From positions 2,589,501 through 2,653,500 of the forward strand of contig NZ_CP126107.1 of NCBI RefSeq assembly GCF_030123365.1: a stretch of DNA of 64,000 nucleotides. The letters run 5' to 3'. Positions 1 through 8,728 of the stretch are shown here, one piece after another. The notes under the pieces are model-generated. The model was not told the DNA's origin and did not search any database. It was given only the letters and a program-made list of their open reading frames with translations. Made by a program: the position numbers and the translations under genes. How positions within the stretch are numbered: position 1 is the stretch's first letter; each line of letters opens with the position of its first letter. The DNA is from Neobacillus sp. SuZ13. GTDB lineage: Bacteria; Bacillota; Bacilli; Bacillales; Cytobacillaceae.

Positions 1-1
1 A

Positions 2-426
2 CAAATCACAGATAAAGAATTATCAGTGACATTTGAGGGGCAGCGCAAATTATATACAAGTATCTACTTTCTATTAACTTCAGTTGATGTTTCCCATTTT
101 CACCGCTCAAGTCGGACGAACTATGGTACTTTCACGCGGGAAGTCCGTTGACGATCCATGTGATCGATGAAAATGGCGAATATCATGAATTGAAATTAGG
201 ATTGAATTTGGAAAAAGGAGAAGCACCTCAAATCCTAGTGAAAAAGAATTCAATCTTTGGATCTTCTGTGATGGAAGAGGATACATTCTCCCTTGTAGGG
301 TGTATGGTTTCTCCCGGATTCGAATTTCGAGACTTTGAATTGTTTACACAAGATGAACTCATCCAAAAATATCCGCATCATGATGAAATTATTATGAAAT
401 TAGCTTACCAGCAGCTTCCAGAGTAA
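2..426 (+). pseudogene. DUF985-type cupin gene, frameshifted, cut by window edge
   Basis: Two reading frames together give one DUF985 (cupin_5) protein. The frame from base 2 reads ...GQRKLYTSIYFLLTS then DVSHFHR; after about base 106 the protein continues one frame over with KSDELWYFHAGSPLTIHV and runs to the stop at 424-426 through FGSSV, SLVGCMVSPGFEF and DFEL, all typical of the family. One base is missing between the HFHR and LKSDE motifs. The TTG at 148 is only an internal codon. The gene begins left of the window. DUF985 proteins are small sugar- or acid-binding-fold cupins whose substrate is poorly defined. The break could be real or a sequencing indel. Confidence 0.8.
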
Positions 427-790
427 ATTTGTATTTAGAGAATTGTCTGGTGTGATATTGGGATATTTTCCTTTTGGAATGACTTAGTCGAGTGGAGAGA
501 ATAGGGAAGAATAGTAGTAGGGATGAGCAGAAAAGAGTAAAGAAAGAAAATCGACACTACATTAAAATACAAATGGGAATCAAGATAACAATTCTAATCA
601 TGAACTCGAGCATGCAGCCCACTCCTCTCAAAATCATCCTTGTTACCAACATTATAGAAGAGTTTTATTAAAAATTAGTTGATGAAATGTAAATTTATTG
701 TAAAAACCCCTTAGTTGCCTGATGTCAAAAAAAGACTCAGGCTGTTTATATTTTTAACTGAATGAGGTGTTCTACAGTCGTACCTATATG
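427..790. other. Intergenic stretch without a convincing gene
   Basis: No ORF with a ribosome-binding site is visible here. It contains one terminator-like hairpin (717-755) and otherwise AT-rich sequence. Confidence 0.5.
717..755 (+). terminator. Terminator-like hairpin
   Basis: GCCTGA plus GTC pairs with GAC plus TCAGGC around an A7 loop, followed by a T-rich tail. It lies about 290 bases after the cupin gene and may end its transcript. Confidence 0.5.
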
Positions 791-825
791 ATGATATTTA
801 GTTGACCAAGTCAACTAAATATCAT
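791..825. promoter_or_regulatory. Perfect 16-bp inverted repeat, probable MarR operator
   Basis: The arms ATGATATTTAGTTGAC (791-806) and GTCAACTAAATATCAT (810-825) are exact reverse complements with a 3-base CAA centre. The site ends 47 bases before the MarR-acetyltransferase gene. MarR proteins bind such palindromes and commonly repress themselves, so autoregulation is inferred. Confidence 0.65.
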
Positions 826-872
826 ATACTATTGTTAATATTAAATATTCTGAAGATTGAGGTGGTAAAAAG

Positions 873-1802
873 ATGGAAAAACTTCAATATGTAGAAAAAA
901 TTCGGAGTTTCAATCGGTATTATGCCAATGTCCTAGGTAAAATTGATCAAGAAATTTATAATAAACCTTTTCCTTTAACAGAAGCACGTGTGATAACTGA
1001 AATTAATTTTAGAAACGGTTGTACTGCAACGGAGGTTAGAGAAAATCTAGGAATAGACCGTGGGCAAATGAGCAGAATCGTTCAAAAATTTGAGGAAGAA
1101 AAAATTATTAGTAAAAAGCAGGCATCAGACGATAAACGCCAATACTTACTATATCTCACTGACAATGGTAAGGAAATTTTTAATGATTTAGTTGAAAATG
1201 CAAATCGTGAAGTGGGAAAAATGATTCAAGAAATAACTAACCGTGATTTGACCAAGTTAATCAGTTCCATGGAAACGATAGAATCCATCTTCACTAAAGT
1301 ACATTCATCTCAATCAGAGGTATCCATTCGAACGTTTCAACCTGGAGATGTTGGTTTCGTTGCACATCTTCATGGAACTTTGTACGAAAATACATATAAG
1401 TTTGGACGAATGTTTGAATATTACGTGATGAAGGGCTTGACTGAATTTATGTTCAATTCAGATGGTGGAGAACTGTGGGTTGCTGAAGTAAATGGTAAAA
1501 TGGCAGGTTCGATTGCGATTACTAAATCCACTGAACATGTCGCCCAATTAAGATGGTTTATTTTGGATGAAAGTTATCATGGGTTGGGTATTGGTAAGAA
1601 ACTTATGGAGACCGCTATCGATTTCTGTAAAGAACAAGGATACAAGCATGTTTTCCTATGGACTGTAAGTGTTTTAGGTGCTGCTCGACATCTATACCAT
1701 AAATATAATTTTGGATTAACAGAAGAAAAACAAAATTATGAGTGGACTGGTTCGAAATTAGTAGAAGAACGATGGGACTTAGAGCTAACCGATGAAAAAT
1801 AG
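873..1802 (+). CDS. MarR-type regulator fused to a GNAT acetyltransferase
   Basis: 309 residues. Residues 1-145 form a MarR winged helix (TEARVITEI, TATEVRENLGIDRGQMSRIV, then the wing SDDKRQYLLYLTDNG). Residues 151-305 form a GNAT domain with the acetyl-CoA loop YHGLGIGKKLM near 235-245. The ATG at 873 follows GAGGTGGTAAAAAG. MarR-GNAT fusions are a known arrangement in bacteria; the DNA-binding half may control the gene itself through the palindrome just upstream. The acetylated substrate is unknown. It is monocistronic as far as visible, with the DUF3231 pair starting 110 bases later. Confidence 0.85.
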   Translation: MEKLQYVEKIRSFNRYYANVLGKIDQEIYNKPFPLTEARVITEINFRNGCTATEVRENLGIDRGQMSRIVQKFEEEKIISKKQASDDKRQYLLYLTDNGKEIFNDLVENANREVGKMIQEITNRDLTKLISSMETIESIFTKVHSSQSEVSIRTFQPGDVGFVAHLHGTLYENTYKFGRMFEYYVMKGLTEFMFNSDGGELWVAEVNGKMAGSIAITKSTEHVAQLRWFILDESYHGLGIGKKLMETAIDFCKEQGYKHVFLWTVSVLGAARHLYHKYNFGLTEEKQNYEWTGSKLVEERWDLELTDEK

Positions 1803-1912
1803 TTGGGTGGTATAACCTAGTTGCTAGTGATTTCAGGTGTTTGTTTAAAGTAAACTTCCTGCATGAAAAATATACCTTCAGGAAAAATTAAATGAAAGAA
1901 GGAAGGTGAATT

Positions 1913-2470
1913 ATGTCCCCAGATGTTTTAGAGGCTATTAAAAATGTAGTACATTCGTTTATAGATGAAGAGCCCAAATCGCCCCTACATGTTGGTGAAG
2001 TTATGTCTTGCTGGTTATTTTTAGCTTTATGCGTAGAGACACAGGTACAGACGGAAGCAGGAATAAATAGCACAACCGATCCTGAATTGAGAAGAGCACT
2101 TCATGAAGCAGTAGAGATGTTCAAATCGCAAAAAGAAAAGCTTACAGAATTTTTACGGTTAGAAGGAGTACCCTTACCACCCACAAGTGAATCGAAACCA
2201 ATCTCAGATCCAAACAGCGTACCGTTAGGGGTCAAGTTAACGGATAAAGAACTTGCAAACAGTCTTAAGAAAAAAATATCGATGGCGATTACAAACTGTG
2301 CGAATGCATCAGCTCAAATCATTCGTAACGATGTTGGTATGATGTGGGCTAAATTTCTGCAGGAACATATAACCTTTTTAACAATCTTTAAATCAAAAAT
2401 GCGAAAACGAGGATGGCTTAAAGCCCCTCCACCGTATAATCCAGCAGGTTCACCGAATACAGGAAGGTGA
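1913..2470 (+). CDS. DUF3231 family protein, first of a tandem pair
   Basis: 185 residues. The run LHVGEVMSCWLFL, then GINSTTDPEL, and VPLPPTSESKP near residue 85-95 match the DUF3231 pattern, a helical family found in endospore formers with a ferritin-like fold and no proven role. The ATG at 1913 follows GGAAGGTGAATT. The stop codon sits inside the ribosome-binding site of the next gene, so the two are probably translated together. Many DUF3231 proteins contain two such domains in one chain; here two single-domain genes lie in tandem. There is no signal peptide. Confidence 0.75.
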   Translation: MSPDVLEAIKNVVHSFIDEEPKSPLHVGEVMSCWLFLALCVETQVQTEAGINSTTDPELRRALHEAVEMFKSQKEKLTEFLRLEGVPLPPTSESKPISDPNSVPLGVKLTDKELANSLKKKISMAITNCANASAQIIRNDVGMMWAKFLQEHITFLTIFKSKMRKRGWLKAPPPYNPAGSPNTGR

Positions 2471-2475
2471 GATAT

Positions 2476-3024
2476 GTGCCAGACATATTAGAAGCTGTTA
2501 AAAATGTTTTGCAATCGTTGATGGACGATGAGCCTAAATCAACCTTACATGTTGGTGAGGTAATGTCTTTCTGGTCATTCCTTTCTGAAATGGCGGAGGA
2601 ACAAGTGCATTCAGAAGCAGGTATTAATAGTACAACAGACCCCGAATTGAAGAAAGCTTTTCAAGCGTCCATAAAAATGTTCAAATCTCAGATAGAACGG
2701 CTGACAGAATTTATGCGTTTAGAAGGCGTACCTTTACCCCCTTTAAGTGAATCGAAACCAATCTCTGACCCAAATAAGGTCCCGTTAGGCGTTAAGTTGA
2801 CGGATGATGAACTGGCAAACAGCATTGGTATTAAAATATATCTAGGTATTTCATTTTGTGCTACCGCTATAATTGAGTCCATTCGTACCGATGTTAGTTT
2901 ATTATGGATTGAATTTTTACAGGAATACATGACTTTTGGAGTAATTATAAAAACACTTATGAAAAAACGAGGTTGGCTTAAAGTGCCACCGTTCTATTAT
3001 CCGCCCGGTGCACCCAGTCTATGA
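2476..3024 (+). CDS. DUF3231 family protein, second of a tandem pair
   Basis: 182 residues from GTG 2476 and closely similar along its whole length to the gene before it (shared HVGEVMS, AGINSTTDPEL, SKPISDPN and KKRGWLK segments), so a recent duplication. GTG 2476 is preferred because it lies 8 bases after GGAAGG and makes VPDILEA line up with SPDVLEA of the paralogue. An upstream GTG at 2467 overlaps the ribosome-binding site. Function is unknown; a spore-related role is only inferred from the family distribution. Confidence 0.75.
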   Translation: MPDILEAVKNVLQSLMDDEPKSTLHVGEVMSFWSFLSEMAEEQVHSEAGINSTTDPELKKAFQASIKMFKSQIERLTEFMRLEGVPLPPLSESKPISDPNKVPLGVKLTDDELANSIGIKIYLGISFCATAIIESIRTDVSLLWIEFLQEYMTFGVIIKTLMKKRGWLKVPPFYYPPGAPSL

Positions 3025-3112
3025 CTGAGAAAAGAAAAGTAATAGTGACCGCAATTAAAGAATAGGCAATACATAAGGTTGATATAGCCAAACAACCGTT
3101 GTATTTGGAAAT

Positions 3113-3150
3113 AAGCCGATTTTCCCAATTTGGTAATCGGCTTATTTTAT
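3113..3150. terminator. Terminator between DUF3231 pair and IF-3 paralogue
   Basis: AAGCCGATT (3113-3121) pairs with AATCGGCTT (3135-3143), followed by ATTTTAT. It sits between two convergent genes and could serve both strands. Confidence 0.7.
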
Positions 3151-3183
3151 CATTTTGTGAACTTTCGTACTTAAAGACTATTT

Positions 3184-3675
3184 TTATGGTTTTAACAGAA
3201 CCGATAACATGCGTCCTTGCAATGTGGGGTTTGATTTAGAATTCACCAAGTGGCTAACCTCTTGGCAAAAATTAGCAAGGAGTTCTTCGCCGATATTTGT
3301 ATGTGTGATTTCTCTTCCGCGAAACCGAACGCTTACCTTAACATGAAAACCTTTTGATAAAAAGGCAATTGCGCTTTTTATCTTTGTTTGAAGGTCATTT
3401 TCGTCAATCGTAATGGTCATACGGATTTCCTTTGTTTCGATTGTTTTCTGATTCTGCTTGTTCTGCTTTTCTTTTTTCTGTAATTCAAATTTGTATTTTC
3501 CGCCATCTAAAATCTTACAAACTGGCGGATCCGATTCACTTATTAGGATAAGGTCTAATCCCATTTCAATCGCCATATCAAGCGCTTGAACAGTGGGAAA
3601 CACTTGTTGACCGCTTTCTGATACGAGTCGCACTTCTTTTGCCTGAATAGCCTCATTCATAATAATTTTTTTTAT
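3184..3675 (-). CDS. Translation initiation factor IF-3 paralogue, probable AUA start
   Basis: 163 residues with both IF-3 domains: an N-terminal part (NEAIQAKEVRLVSESGQQ, DLILISESDPPVCKILDGGKYKFE) and a C-terminal part (KTIETKEIRMTITIDENDL, KVSVRFRGREI). IF-3 binds the 30S subunit and monitors start-codon selection. The usual infC-rpmI-rplT neighbours are absent, so this looks like a second copy. The site GGAGGG (3684-3689) is 8 bases from an ATA codon at 3675, and the family alignment also places the N-terminus there; the first in-frame ATG (3660) is 23 bases from that site. Rare start codons are the known basis of infC autoregulation. The canonical gene must lie elsewhere. Confidence 0.75.
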   Translation of the reverse strand: MKKIIMNEAIQAKEVRLVSESGQQVFPTVQALDMAIEMGLDLILISESDPPVCKILDGGKYKFELQKKEKQNKQNQKTIETKEIRMTITIDENDLQTKIKSAIAFLSKGFHVKVSVRFRGREITHTNIGEELLANFCQEVSHLVNSKSNPTLQGRMLSVLLKP

Positions 3676-3810
3676 AAAAAAATCCCTCCAATTAATATTC
3701 ATTCAATATAATTTATGTAAAAAATCAGGGGGTGGAAGGGCTCTTAAACTAGAATCTCTATCAAGATTTTTATTTACTGACTGTGATAAAAATTTTCTCC
3801 TGCAAACTTT

Positions 3811-4680
3811 TCACTTCCTCTTTCTATATGATAAATATTCTAAAAATTTCTTGGATGCAAGTGAAAGTGATTTATGCTCTCTCATAGCAATACCAATATT
3901 TCGAAAAGCAGGAACTTCAAGCTCTTTTGCTAAAACTTGGTAAGGAATACGGTGTAAAATCAATTCTGGTAATATACTGATTCCCAGCCCATTTTCAACC
4001 ATAGACATAATGGCATAGTCATCCCATGTTGTAAATTGGATTTGTGGTGAAATTTGGTGCCTCTCAAAAATTTCAGAGATTTCTGCTTTAGCTCCTTTTT
4101 CCAATAGAATAAATGGATTGTTCATTAATTCGTTGATTGGAAACTTATCGCAATTAGCAAGCGGATGATCCAGAGGAATTACAACCAGCAATCGGTCTTG
4201 CTCCAAAAAGATAGTTTCAATTTCTGCTTTTGTCGGCAGCCGTAAAAATCCAAAGTCAACACGTCCCTCTATAATCCAGTTTTCAATTTCTGTATAATCT
4301 CCTAACAGAAGTTCAAAATCAATATTTGGATGATCCTTCTTAAAGAATTTAATAATAATAGGCAGCCAATGGGTTGCCACGCTTGAAAATGTACCAATAC
4401 GGATCATCCCAGATTGAATATTGTTTAATTCCTCTACCTGCATCATTAAATTTTCCTGTTCATTACATATTCGTTTTAAATGAGGCAGTAACTTTAAGCC
4501 ATCAGATGTTAAACTGATACCGGCGCGTCCTCTTTCAAAAAGGAAAACTCCCCATTCCGTTTCTAAATCGCTAATCATACGGCTGATGCCAGACTGTGTA
4601 TAGTTTAATGCATCAGCAGCTCTTGTAAAGCTCCCGTATTCTACTGCTTTGACAAAAGCCATATATTTTTGGACATTCAT
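3811..4680 (-). CDS. LysR-family transcriptional regulator
   Basis: 289 residues from ATG 4680, which follows AGAGGAAAAATT. The first 60 residues are a LysR helix-turn-helix (FVKAVEYGSFTRAADALNYTQSGISRMISDLE), followed by a periplasmic-binding-like effector domain from about 90 (MIRIGTFSSVATHWLP) to the end. An upstream ATG at 4734 has no ribosome-binding site. It is transcribed away from the DMT exporter gene at 4863, the classic arrangement for a LysR protein controlling its divergent neighbour. The effector is unknown. Confidence 0.88.
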   Translation of the reverse strand: MNVQKYMAFVKAVEYGSFTRAADALNYTQSGISRMISDLETEWGVFLFERGRAGISLTSDGLKLLPHLKRICNEQENLMMQVEELNNIQSGMIRIGTFSSVATHWLPIIIKFFKKDHPNIDFELLLGDYTEIENWIIEGRVDFGFLRLPTKAEIETIFLEQDRLLVVIPLDHPLANCDKFPINELMNNPFILLEKGAKAEISEIFERHQISPQIQFTTWDDYAIMSMVENGLGISILPELILHRIPYQVLAKELEVPAFRNIGIAMREHKSLSLASKKFLEYLSYRKRK

Positions 4681-4862
4681 AATTTTTCCTCTTTTACATT
4701 CGTTTTTATCATATCTAACATGAGAAACATTCAATTTTGTAATACATATGAGTATGTTATGCTAATCCCAATAAGATATCAAGTTTGAAAGGGATGGGTA
4801 TCTATAGATGTTTTATGTGAGTGATATGATGGAAAAAGCACCTGACAGAGTAGGAGTATACG

Positions 4863-5756
4863 ATGAAATCTAAAATTCAGTTTATATTATCAATGATTAT
4901 TTTCAGTACAATTGGTTTGGTTGTTCGATTCATTGATCTATCATCGAGTGAAAGAGCTTTATTAAGCAGTTTCCTAGGATGTTTATTTTTACTGCTAATA
5001 TTCTTGTTGATGAAGAAAAAAATTTCATGGAAGTTAGTAAAATCTAATGCTTTATTTTTGATTCTTTCAGGTATTGCATTGGGTGGAAATTGGATTTTTC
5101 TTTATCAATCGTATGACTATACGACAATTGCCAATGCAACGCTAGGGTATTACTTTGCACCGGTGTTTGTAATGATTCTTTCTCCCTTTGTACTTCGGGA
5201 AAATCTATCCATTAAAAAAATTGTGTGTATTGGAGTAGCAATCGTAGGTATGTTATTGATTGTAGGAGAAGGCGTGAGTGCATCCAAATCAGATGATATA
5301 CTGGGACTTTCTTTTGGATTAATCGCAGGTGCATTTTATGCTGCGTTGTTGCTTTTAAATAAATTTATTAAGGATACGGGAAAGTTAGAGCTGACCATCA
5401 TTCAGCTTGGAACAACCACTTTACTGCTAATGCCATATGTTTTCTTGACTTCCGGCTTTGGTATCTTTGAAGTATCAGGTTCTTCCATTCCTTTTATTAT
5501 CATTTTAGGGATTGTTAATACAGGGATTGGATTTTGGTTGTTTTTCTCTGGTATGGAAAAATTAAAAGGGCAGAGTATAGCTATGTTAAGTTATGTTGAC
5601 CCATTTGTAGCTATATTGATTTCTGCAATGATTCTCCAAGAACAAATAACTACTATTCAAATGCTGGGTGGTGCACTTCTGTTGGGTTCTACATTTGTAA
5701 GTGAAACTAAATTTATTAGATTAACCAAACAGAGCGGAAAAATTCTATCGAAATAG
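4863..5756 (+). CDS. EamA/DMT-superfamily membrane transporter
   Basis: 297 residues, about ten membrane helices in two EamA repeats (residues 4-135 and 148-282). Features include GIALGGNWIFLYQSYDYTT and the end-of-repeat glycine and proline pattern. DMT proteins of this type usually export amino acids or other metabolites. The ATG follows AGTAGGAG. It is divergent from a LysR gene, its likely regulator. Substrate is not predictable from sequence. Confidence 0.85.
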   Translation: MKSKIQFILSMIIFSTIGLVVRFIDLSSSERALLSSFLGCLFLLLIFLLMKKKISWKLVKSNALFLILSGIALGGNWIFLYQSYDYTTIANATLGYYFAPVFVMILSPFVLRENLSIKKIVCIGVAIVGMLLIVGEGVSASKSDDILGLSFGLIAGAFYAALLLLNKFIKDTGKLELTIIQLGTTTLLLMPYVFLTSGFGIFEVSGSSIPFIIILGIVNTGIGFWLFFSGMEKLKGQSIAMLSYVDPFVAILISAMILQEQITTIQMLGGALLLGSTFVSETKFIRLTKQSGKILSK

Positions 5757-5764
5757 TGAAAAGA

Positions 5765-5797
5765 GCAGTAGGTATTTTTCAATACTGCACTTTTTTT
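5765..5797 (+). terminator. Terminator after the DMT transporter gene
   Basis: GCAGTA (5765-5770) pairs with TACTGC (5783-5788), followed by a run of seven T. Confidence 0.75.
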
Positions 5798-5803
5798 AAC
5801 TTC

Positions 5804-5833
5804 TTGACATACTATAGGGGGGTATAGTAAATT
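5804..5833 (+). promoter_or_regulatory. csoR-copZ-copA promoter with CsoR operator
   Basis: A -35 box TTGACA (5804-5809) is followed directly by TACTATA-GGGGGG-TATAGTA (5810-5829), a G-tract flanked by perfect 7-bp arms. This is the classic copper-responsive CsoR operator shape. The -10 is probably TAAATT (5828-5833), so bound CsoR would cover the promoter. Confidence 0.85.
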
Positions 5834-5855
5834 TAAAATATAGAGGAGAGGATAA

Positions 5856-6176
5856 ATGGAAGAAAATATGAACGATGTTTGTCATCTTTTTAATCAAAGA
5901 AAGAGTCATCATTCCGATAAAGTAAAGAAAAATCTGGTTACTCGTTTAAATCGAATTGAAGGTCAAATTCGCGGGATTAAAGGATTAATTGAAAAAGACA
6001 CTTATTGTGATGATGTTATTACGCAAATTTCAGCTACACAATCTGCTTTAAACAGTGTGGCAAAAATTCTTCTAGATGGACATTTAAAAACGTGTGTATT
6101 GGAACGAATAAACGAGGGTGATACAGAAGTTTTAGATGAAGTTCTTTTAACTATAGAAAAATTAATGAAAAAATAA
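5856..6176 (+). CDS. csoR: Copper-sensing repressor CsoR
   Basis: 106 residues, all-helical CsoR/RcnR family (pfam DUF156). The Cu(I) ligands Cys51, His76 and Cys80 keep the spacing of characterised CsoR proteins (C-x24-H-x3-C). The N-terminus RLNRIEGQIRGIKGLIE is the family signature. Cu(I) binding releases CsoR from its G-tract operator, found 30-50 bases upstream. It is first in an operon with copZ (18 bases downstream) and copA. ATG 5856 follows GAGGAGAGGATAA. Confidence 0.95.
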   Translation: MEENMNDVCHLFNQRKSHHSDKVKKNLVTRLNRIEGQIRGIKGLIEKDTYCDDVITQISATQSALNSVAKILLDGHLKTCVLERINEGDTEVLDEVLLTIEKLMKK

Positions 6177-6194
6177 ATGGGAGAGTGATTATTA

Positions 6195-6401
6195 ATGGAA
6201 AAGATTACTTTAAATGTTAATGGAATGTCTTGTGGTCATTGTGTAAATTCAATTGAAGGTAGTGTTGGAAAACTTGATGGTGTTCATTTCGTTAAGGTTA
6301 ATTTAGCTAAAGGAACAGTCGATGTTGAATTTACCCCTGCTGAAGTCACCTTAAGCAAGATCAAAGAAACAATTGATGACCAGGGCTATGAAGTTGAATA
6401 G
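6195..6401 (+). CDS. copZ: Copper chaperone CopZ
   Basis: 68 residues, a single heavy-metal-associated domain with the GMSCGHC motif (Cys13, Cys16) that binds Cu(I). CopZ hands copper to the ATPase CopA and to CsoR in the cytoplasm. It lies between csoR and copA in the usual order. ATG 6195 follows GGGAGAGTG. Confidence 0.95.
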   Translation: MEKITLNVNGMSCGHCVNSIEGSVGKLDGVHFVKVNLAKGTVDVEFTPAEVTLSKIKETIDDQGYEVE

Positions 6402-6409
6402 GATGTTAG

Positions 6410-6470
6410 AGATAACGTGCCCCGAAATGCACGTTATCTTTAGCAAGAAAATATACCCCCTACCTGTATA
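6410..6470 (+). promoter_or_regulatory. Hairpin and possible second CsoR-like box between copZ and copA
   Basis: AGATAACGTGC (6410-6420) pairs with GCACGTTATCT (6429-6439), an 11-bp stem without a real T tail. It is followed by TATAC (6452-6456) and GTATA (6466-6470) flanking a C-rich centre, which resembles a weak CsoR box. The hairpin may set copZ versus copA mRNA levels; both roles are inferred. Confidence 0.45.
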
Positions 6471-6486
6471 GAAGAGGTGAATATCA

Positions 6487-8706
6487 ATGAGTAATGAAAT
6501 AAACGAAACAACCTTACAGATAACAGGAATGACCTGTGCAGCTTGTGCTACAAGAATTGAAAAAAGACTAAACAAATTAGAGGGCGTTGAAAAAGCTCCT
6601 GTCAATTTCGCGTTAGAAACCGTCCTTGTTGAGTATAATCCTGAACAGGTCTCTGTCTCTGAGATGAAAGAGGCTATTAAAAAGCTAGGGTATACCCTAG
6701 AACAAAAGATAGAAAATGCAGGAGAACAGGTTGACCATCGTCAAAAAGAAATTGAAAAGCAGCAAGGGAAGTTTATTTTTTCTCTGATCTTGTCATTCCC
6801 ATTATTGTGGGCGATGGTTAGCCACTTTGAATTTACACGGTTTATTTGGTTGCCAGATATGTTAATGAATCCTTGGGTTCAGTTAGCTTTGGCAACACCA
6901 GTACAATTCATCGTTGGTAAACAGTTTTATGTGGGAGCTTATAAAGCGTTAAGAAATAAGAGTGCAAATATGGATGTGCTTGTTGCATTGGGGACATCAG
7001 CAGCATATTTCTATAGTTTATATTTAAGTATTAGCTCGATTCGCTCCGGTGCACATATGGTAGAACTCTATTATGAAACAAGCGCTGTTCTTATTACCTT
7101 AATTCTATTAGGGAAACTGTTTGAAGCAAAGGCTAAAGGACGTTCGTCTGAGGCGATTAAAAAATTAATGGGACTGCAGGCGAAAAATGCAACAGTCGTT
7201 CGTGATGGTCAAGAGATGATAATCCCAATTGAGGAAGTCTTAGAAGGGGATATAGTTTTTGTGAAACCAGGTGAAAAAGTCCCGGTTGATGGCGAAATTG
7301 TGGAAGGCAGGTCAGCCCTTGATGAATCAATGTTAACGGGTGAAAGTATTCCAATAGATAAAACAGTTGGAGATACCGTTATTGGTTCAACGATTAATAA
7401 AAATGGTTTCTTGAAAATTAAAGCAACTAAAGTTGGAAAAGATACAGCACTAGCTCAAATTATTAAGGTGGTTGAAGAAGCACAAGGTTCTAAAGCTCCA
7501 ATTCAGCGGTTAGCTGACGTGATTTCAGGAATTTTTGTGCCGATCGTTGTAGGAATAGCAATGATTACTTTCCTAGTATGGTATTTCGGTGTAAATCCTG
7601 GCGATTTTGCGGATGCTCTTGAGAAATTTATTGCGGTATTAGTGATTGCTTGTCCTTGTGCATTGGGATTAGCTACACCAACTTCAATTATGGCTGGCTC
7701 AGGACGTGCAGCCGAATTTGGGATTTTATTTAAAGGTGGGGAACACCTTGAAACAACTCATCGCTTAGATACGATCATTCTCGATAAAACAGGTACAGTG
7801 ACAAACGGAAAACCGTCTTTAACCGATGTTATTTTAGCAGAAGGCGTGAACGAAAATGAATTACTAACGCTGGTTGGTACGGCGGAAAAAAACTCTGAAC
7901 ATCCACTTGCGGAAGCAATTGTGGAAGGTATAAAGGAAAAAGGAATAAACCTTGGTTCGTCTGATAGTTTCGAAGCTATTCCTGGTTTCGGTATTCAGTC
8001 AACGGTGAATGGTAAGCAGTTATTAATCGGGACACGCAGACTCATGGCAAAATATAGCGTCAATGTTCAAGCTGTACTGGCCAATATGGAGAACTTGGAA
8101 AAGCAAGGGAAAACAGCGATGTTAGTAGCCATCGATGGGCACTATGCAGGTTTAGTTGCCGTGGCGGATACCATTAAGGATACATCGAAGGAAGCCATTT
8201 CCCGTTTGCATAGCATGGGTTTAGACGTAGTAATGATTACAGGTGATAATGCCCAAACCGCGCAAGCAATTGCGGAACAAGTAGGAATTAAGAAAGTCAT
8301 AGCGGAAGTTTTACCTGAAGGGAAGGCAGAAGAAGTGAAAAAGCTTCAACAAGCTGGTAAAAAAGCAGCCATGGTCGGAGATGGAATTAATGATGCTCCG
8401 GCACTTGCGACAGCTGATATCGGTATGGCAATTGGTACAGGTACCGATGTGGCAATGGAAGCAGCCGATATTACCCTAATTCGTGGCGATTTAACTGGTA
8501 TTGCCGACGCGATTTTTATGAGTAAAAAGACGATCACAAATATTAAGCAAAATCTTTTCTGGGCGCTTGCATATAACGTCATAGGAATTCCAATCGCAGC
8601 ATCAGGTTTCTTAGCACCTTGGTTAGCTGGTGCAGCAATGGCATTTAGTTCTGTATCGGTTGTTCTCAACGCACTCAGACTTCAGAGAATTAAGGTAAAA
8701 GCTTAA
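6487..8706 (+). CDS. copA: Copper-exporting P1B-type ATPase CopA
   Basis: 739 residues. There is one N-terminal metal-binding domain (GMTCAAC, Cys17 and Cys20), whereas several Bacillus CopA proteins have two. Then follow membrane helices, the actuator TGES (284-287), the CPC copper-transport motif (389-391), the phosphorylation site DKTGT (433-437), the SEHPLAEA nucleotide-domain motif near 470 and MVGDGINDAPAL near 625. It pumps Cu(I) out of the cytoplasm using ATP. It is last of csoR-copZ-copA. ATG 6487 follows AGAGGTG. Confidence 0.95.
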   Translation: MSNEINETTLQITGMTCAACATRIEKRLNKLEGVEKAPVNFALETVLVEYNPEQVSVSEMKEAIKKLGYTLEQKIENAGEQVDHRQKEIEKQQGKFIFSLILSFPLLWAMVSHFEFTRFIWLPDMLMNPWVQLALATPVQFIVGKQFYVGAYKALRNKSANMDVLVALGTSAAYFYSLYLSISSIRSGAHMVELYYETSAVLITLILLGKLFEAKAKGRSSEAIKKLMGLQAKNATVVRDGQEMIIPIEEVLEGDIVFVKPGEKVPVDGEIVEGRSALDESMLTGESIPIDKTVGDTVIGSTINKNGFLKIKATKVGKDTALAQIIKVVEEAQGSKAPIQRLADVISGIFVPIVVGIAMITFLVWYFGVNPGDFADALEKFIAVLVIACPCALGLATPTSIMAGSGRAAEFGILFKGGEHLETTHRLDTIILDKTGTVTNGKPSLTDVILAEGVNENELLTLVGTAEKNSEHPLAEAIVEGIKEKGINLGSSDSFEAIPGFGIQSTVNGKQLLIGTRRLMAKYSVNVQAVLANMENLEKQGKTAMLVAIDGHYAGLVAVADTIKDTSKEAISRLHSMGLDVVMITGDNAQTAQAIAEQVGIKKVIAEVLPEGKAEEVKKLQQAGKKAAMVGDGINDAPALATADIGMAIGTGTDVAMEAADITLIRGDLTGIADAIFMSKKTITNIKQNLFWALAYNVIGIPIAASGFLAPWLAGAAMAFSSVSVVLNALRLQRIKVKA

Positions 8707-8728
8707 TGTAGAAAAGGAGGAGGTCTGT

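Noticed and set aside
6410..6470. Riboswitch between copZ and copA
   Set aside because: Only a simple hairpin and a weak CsoR-like box are present; no conserved riboswitch core was recognised.
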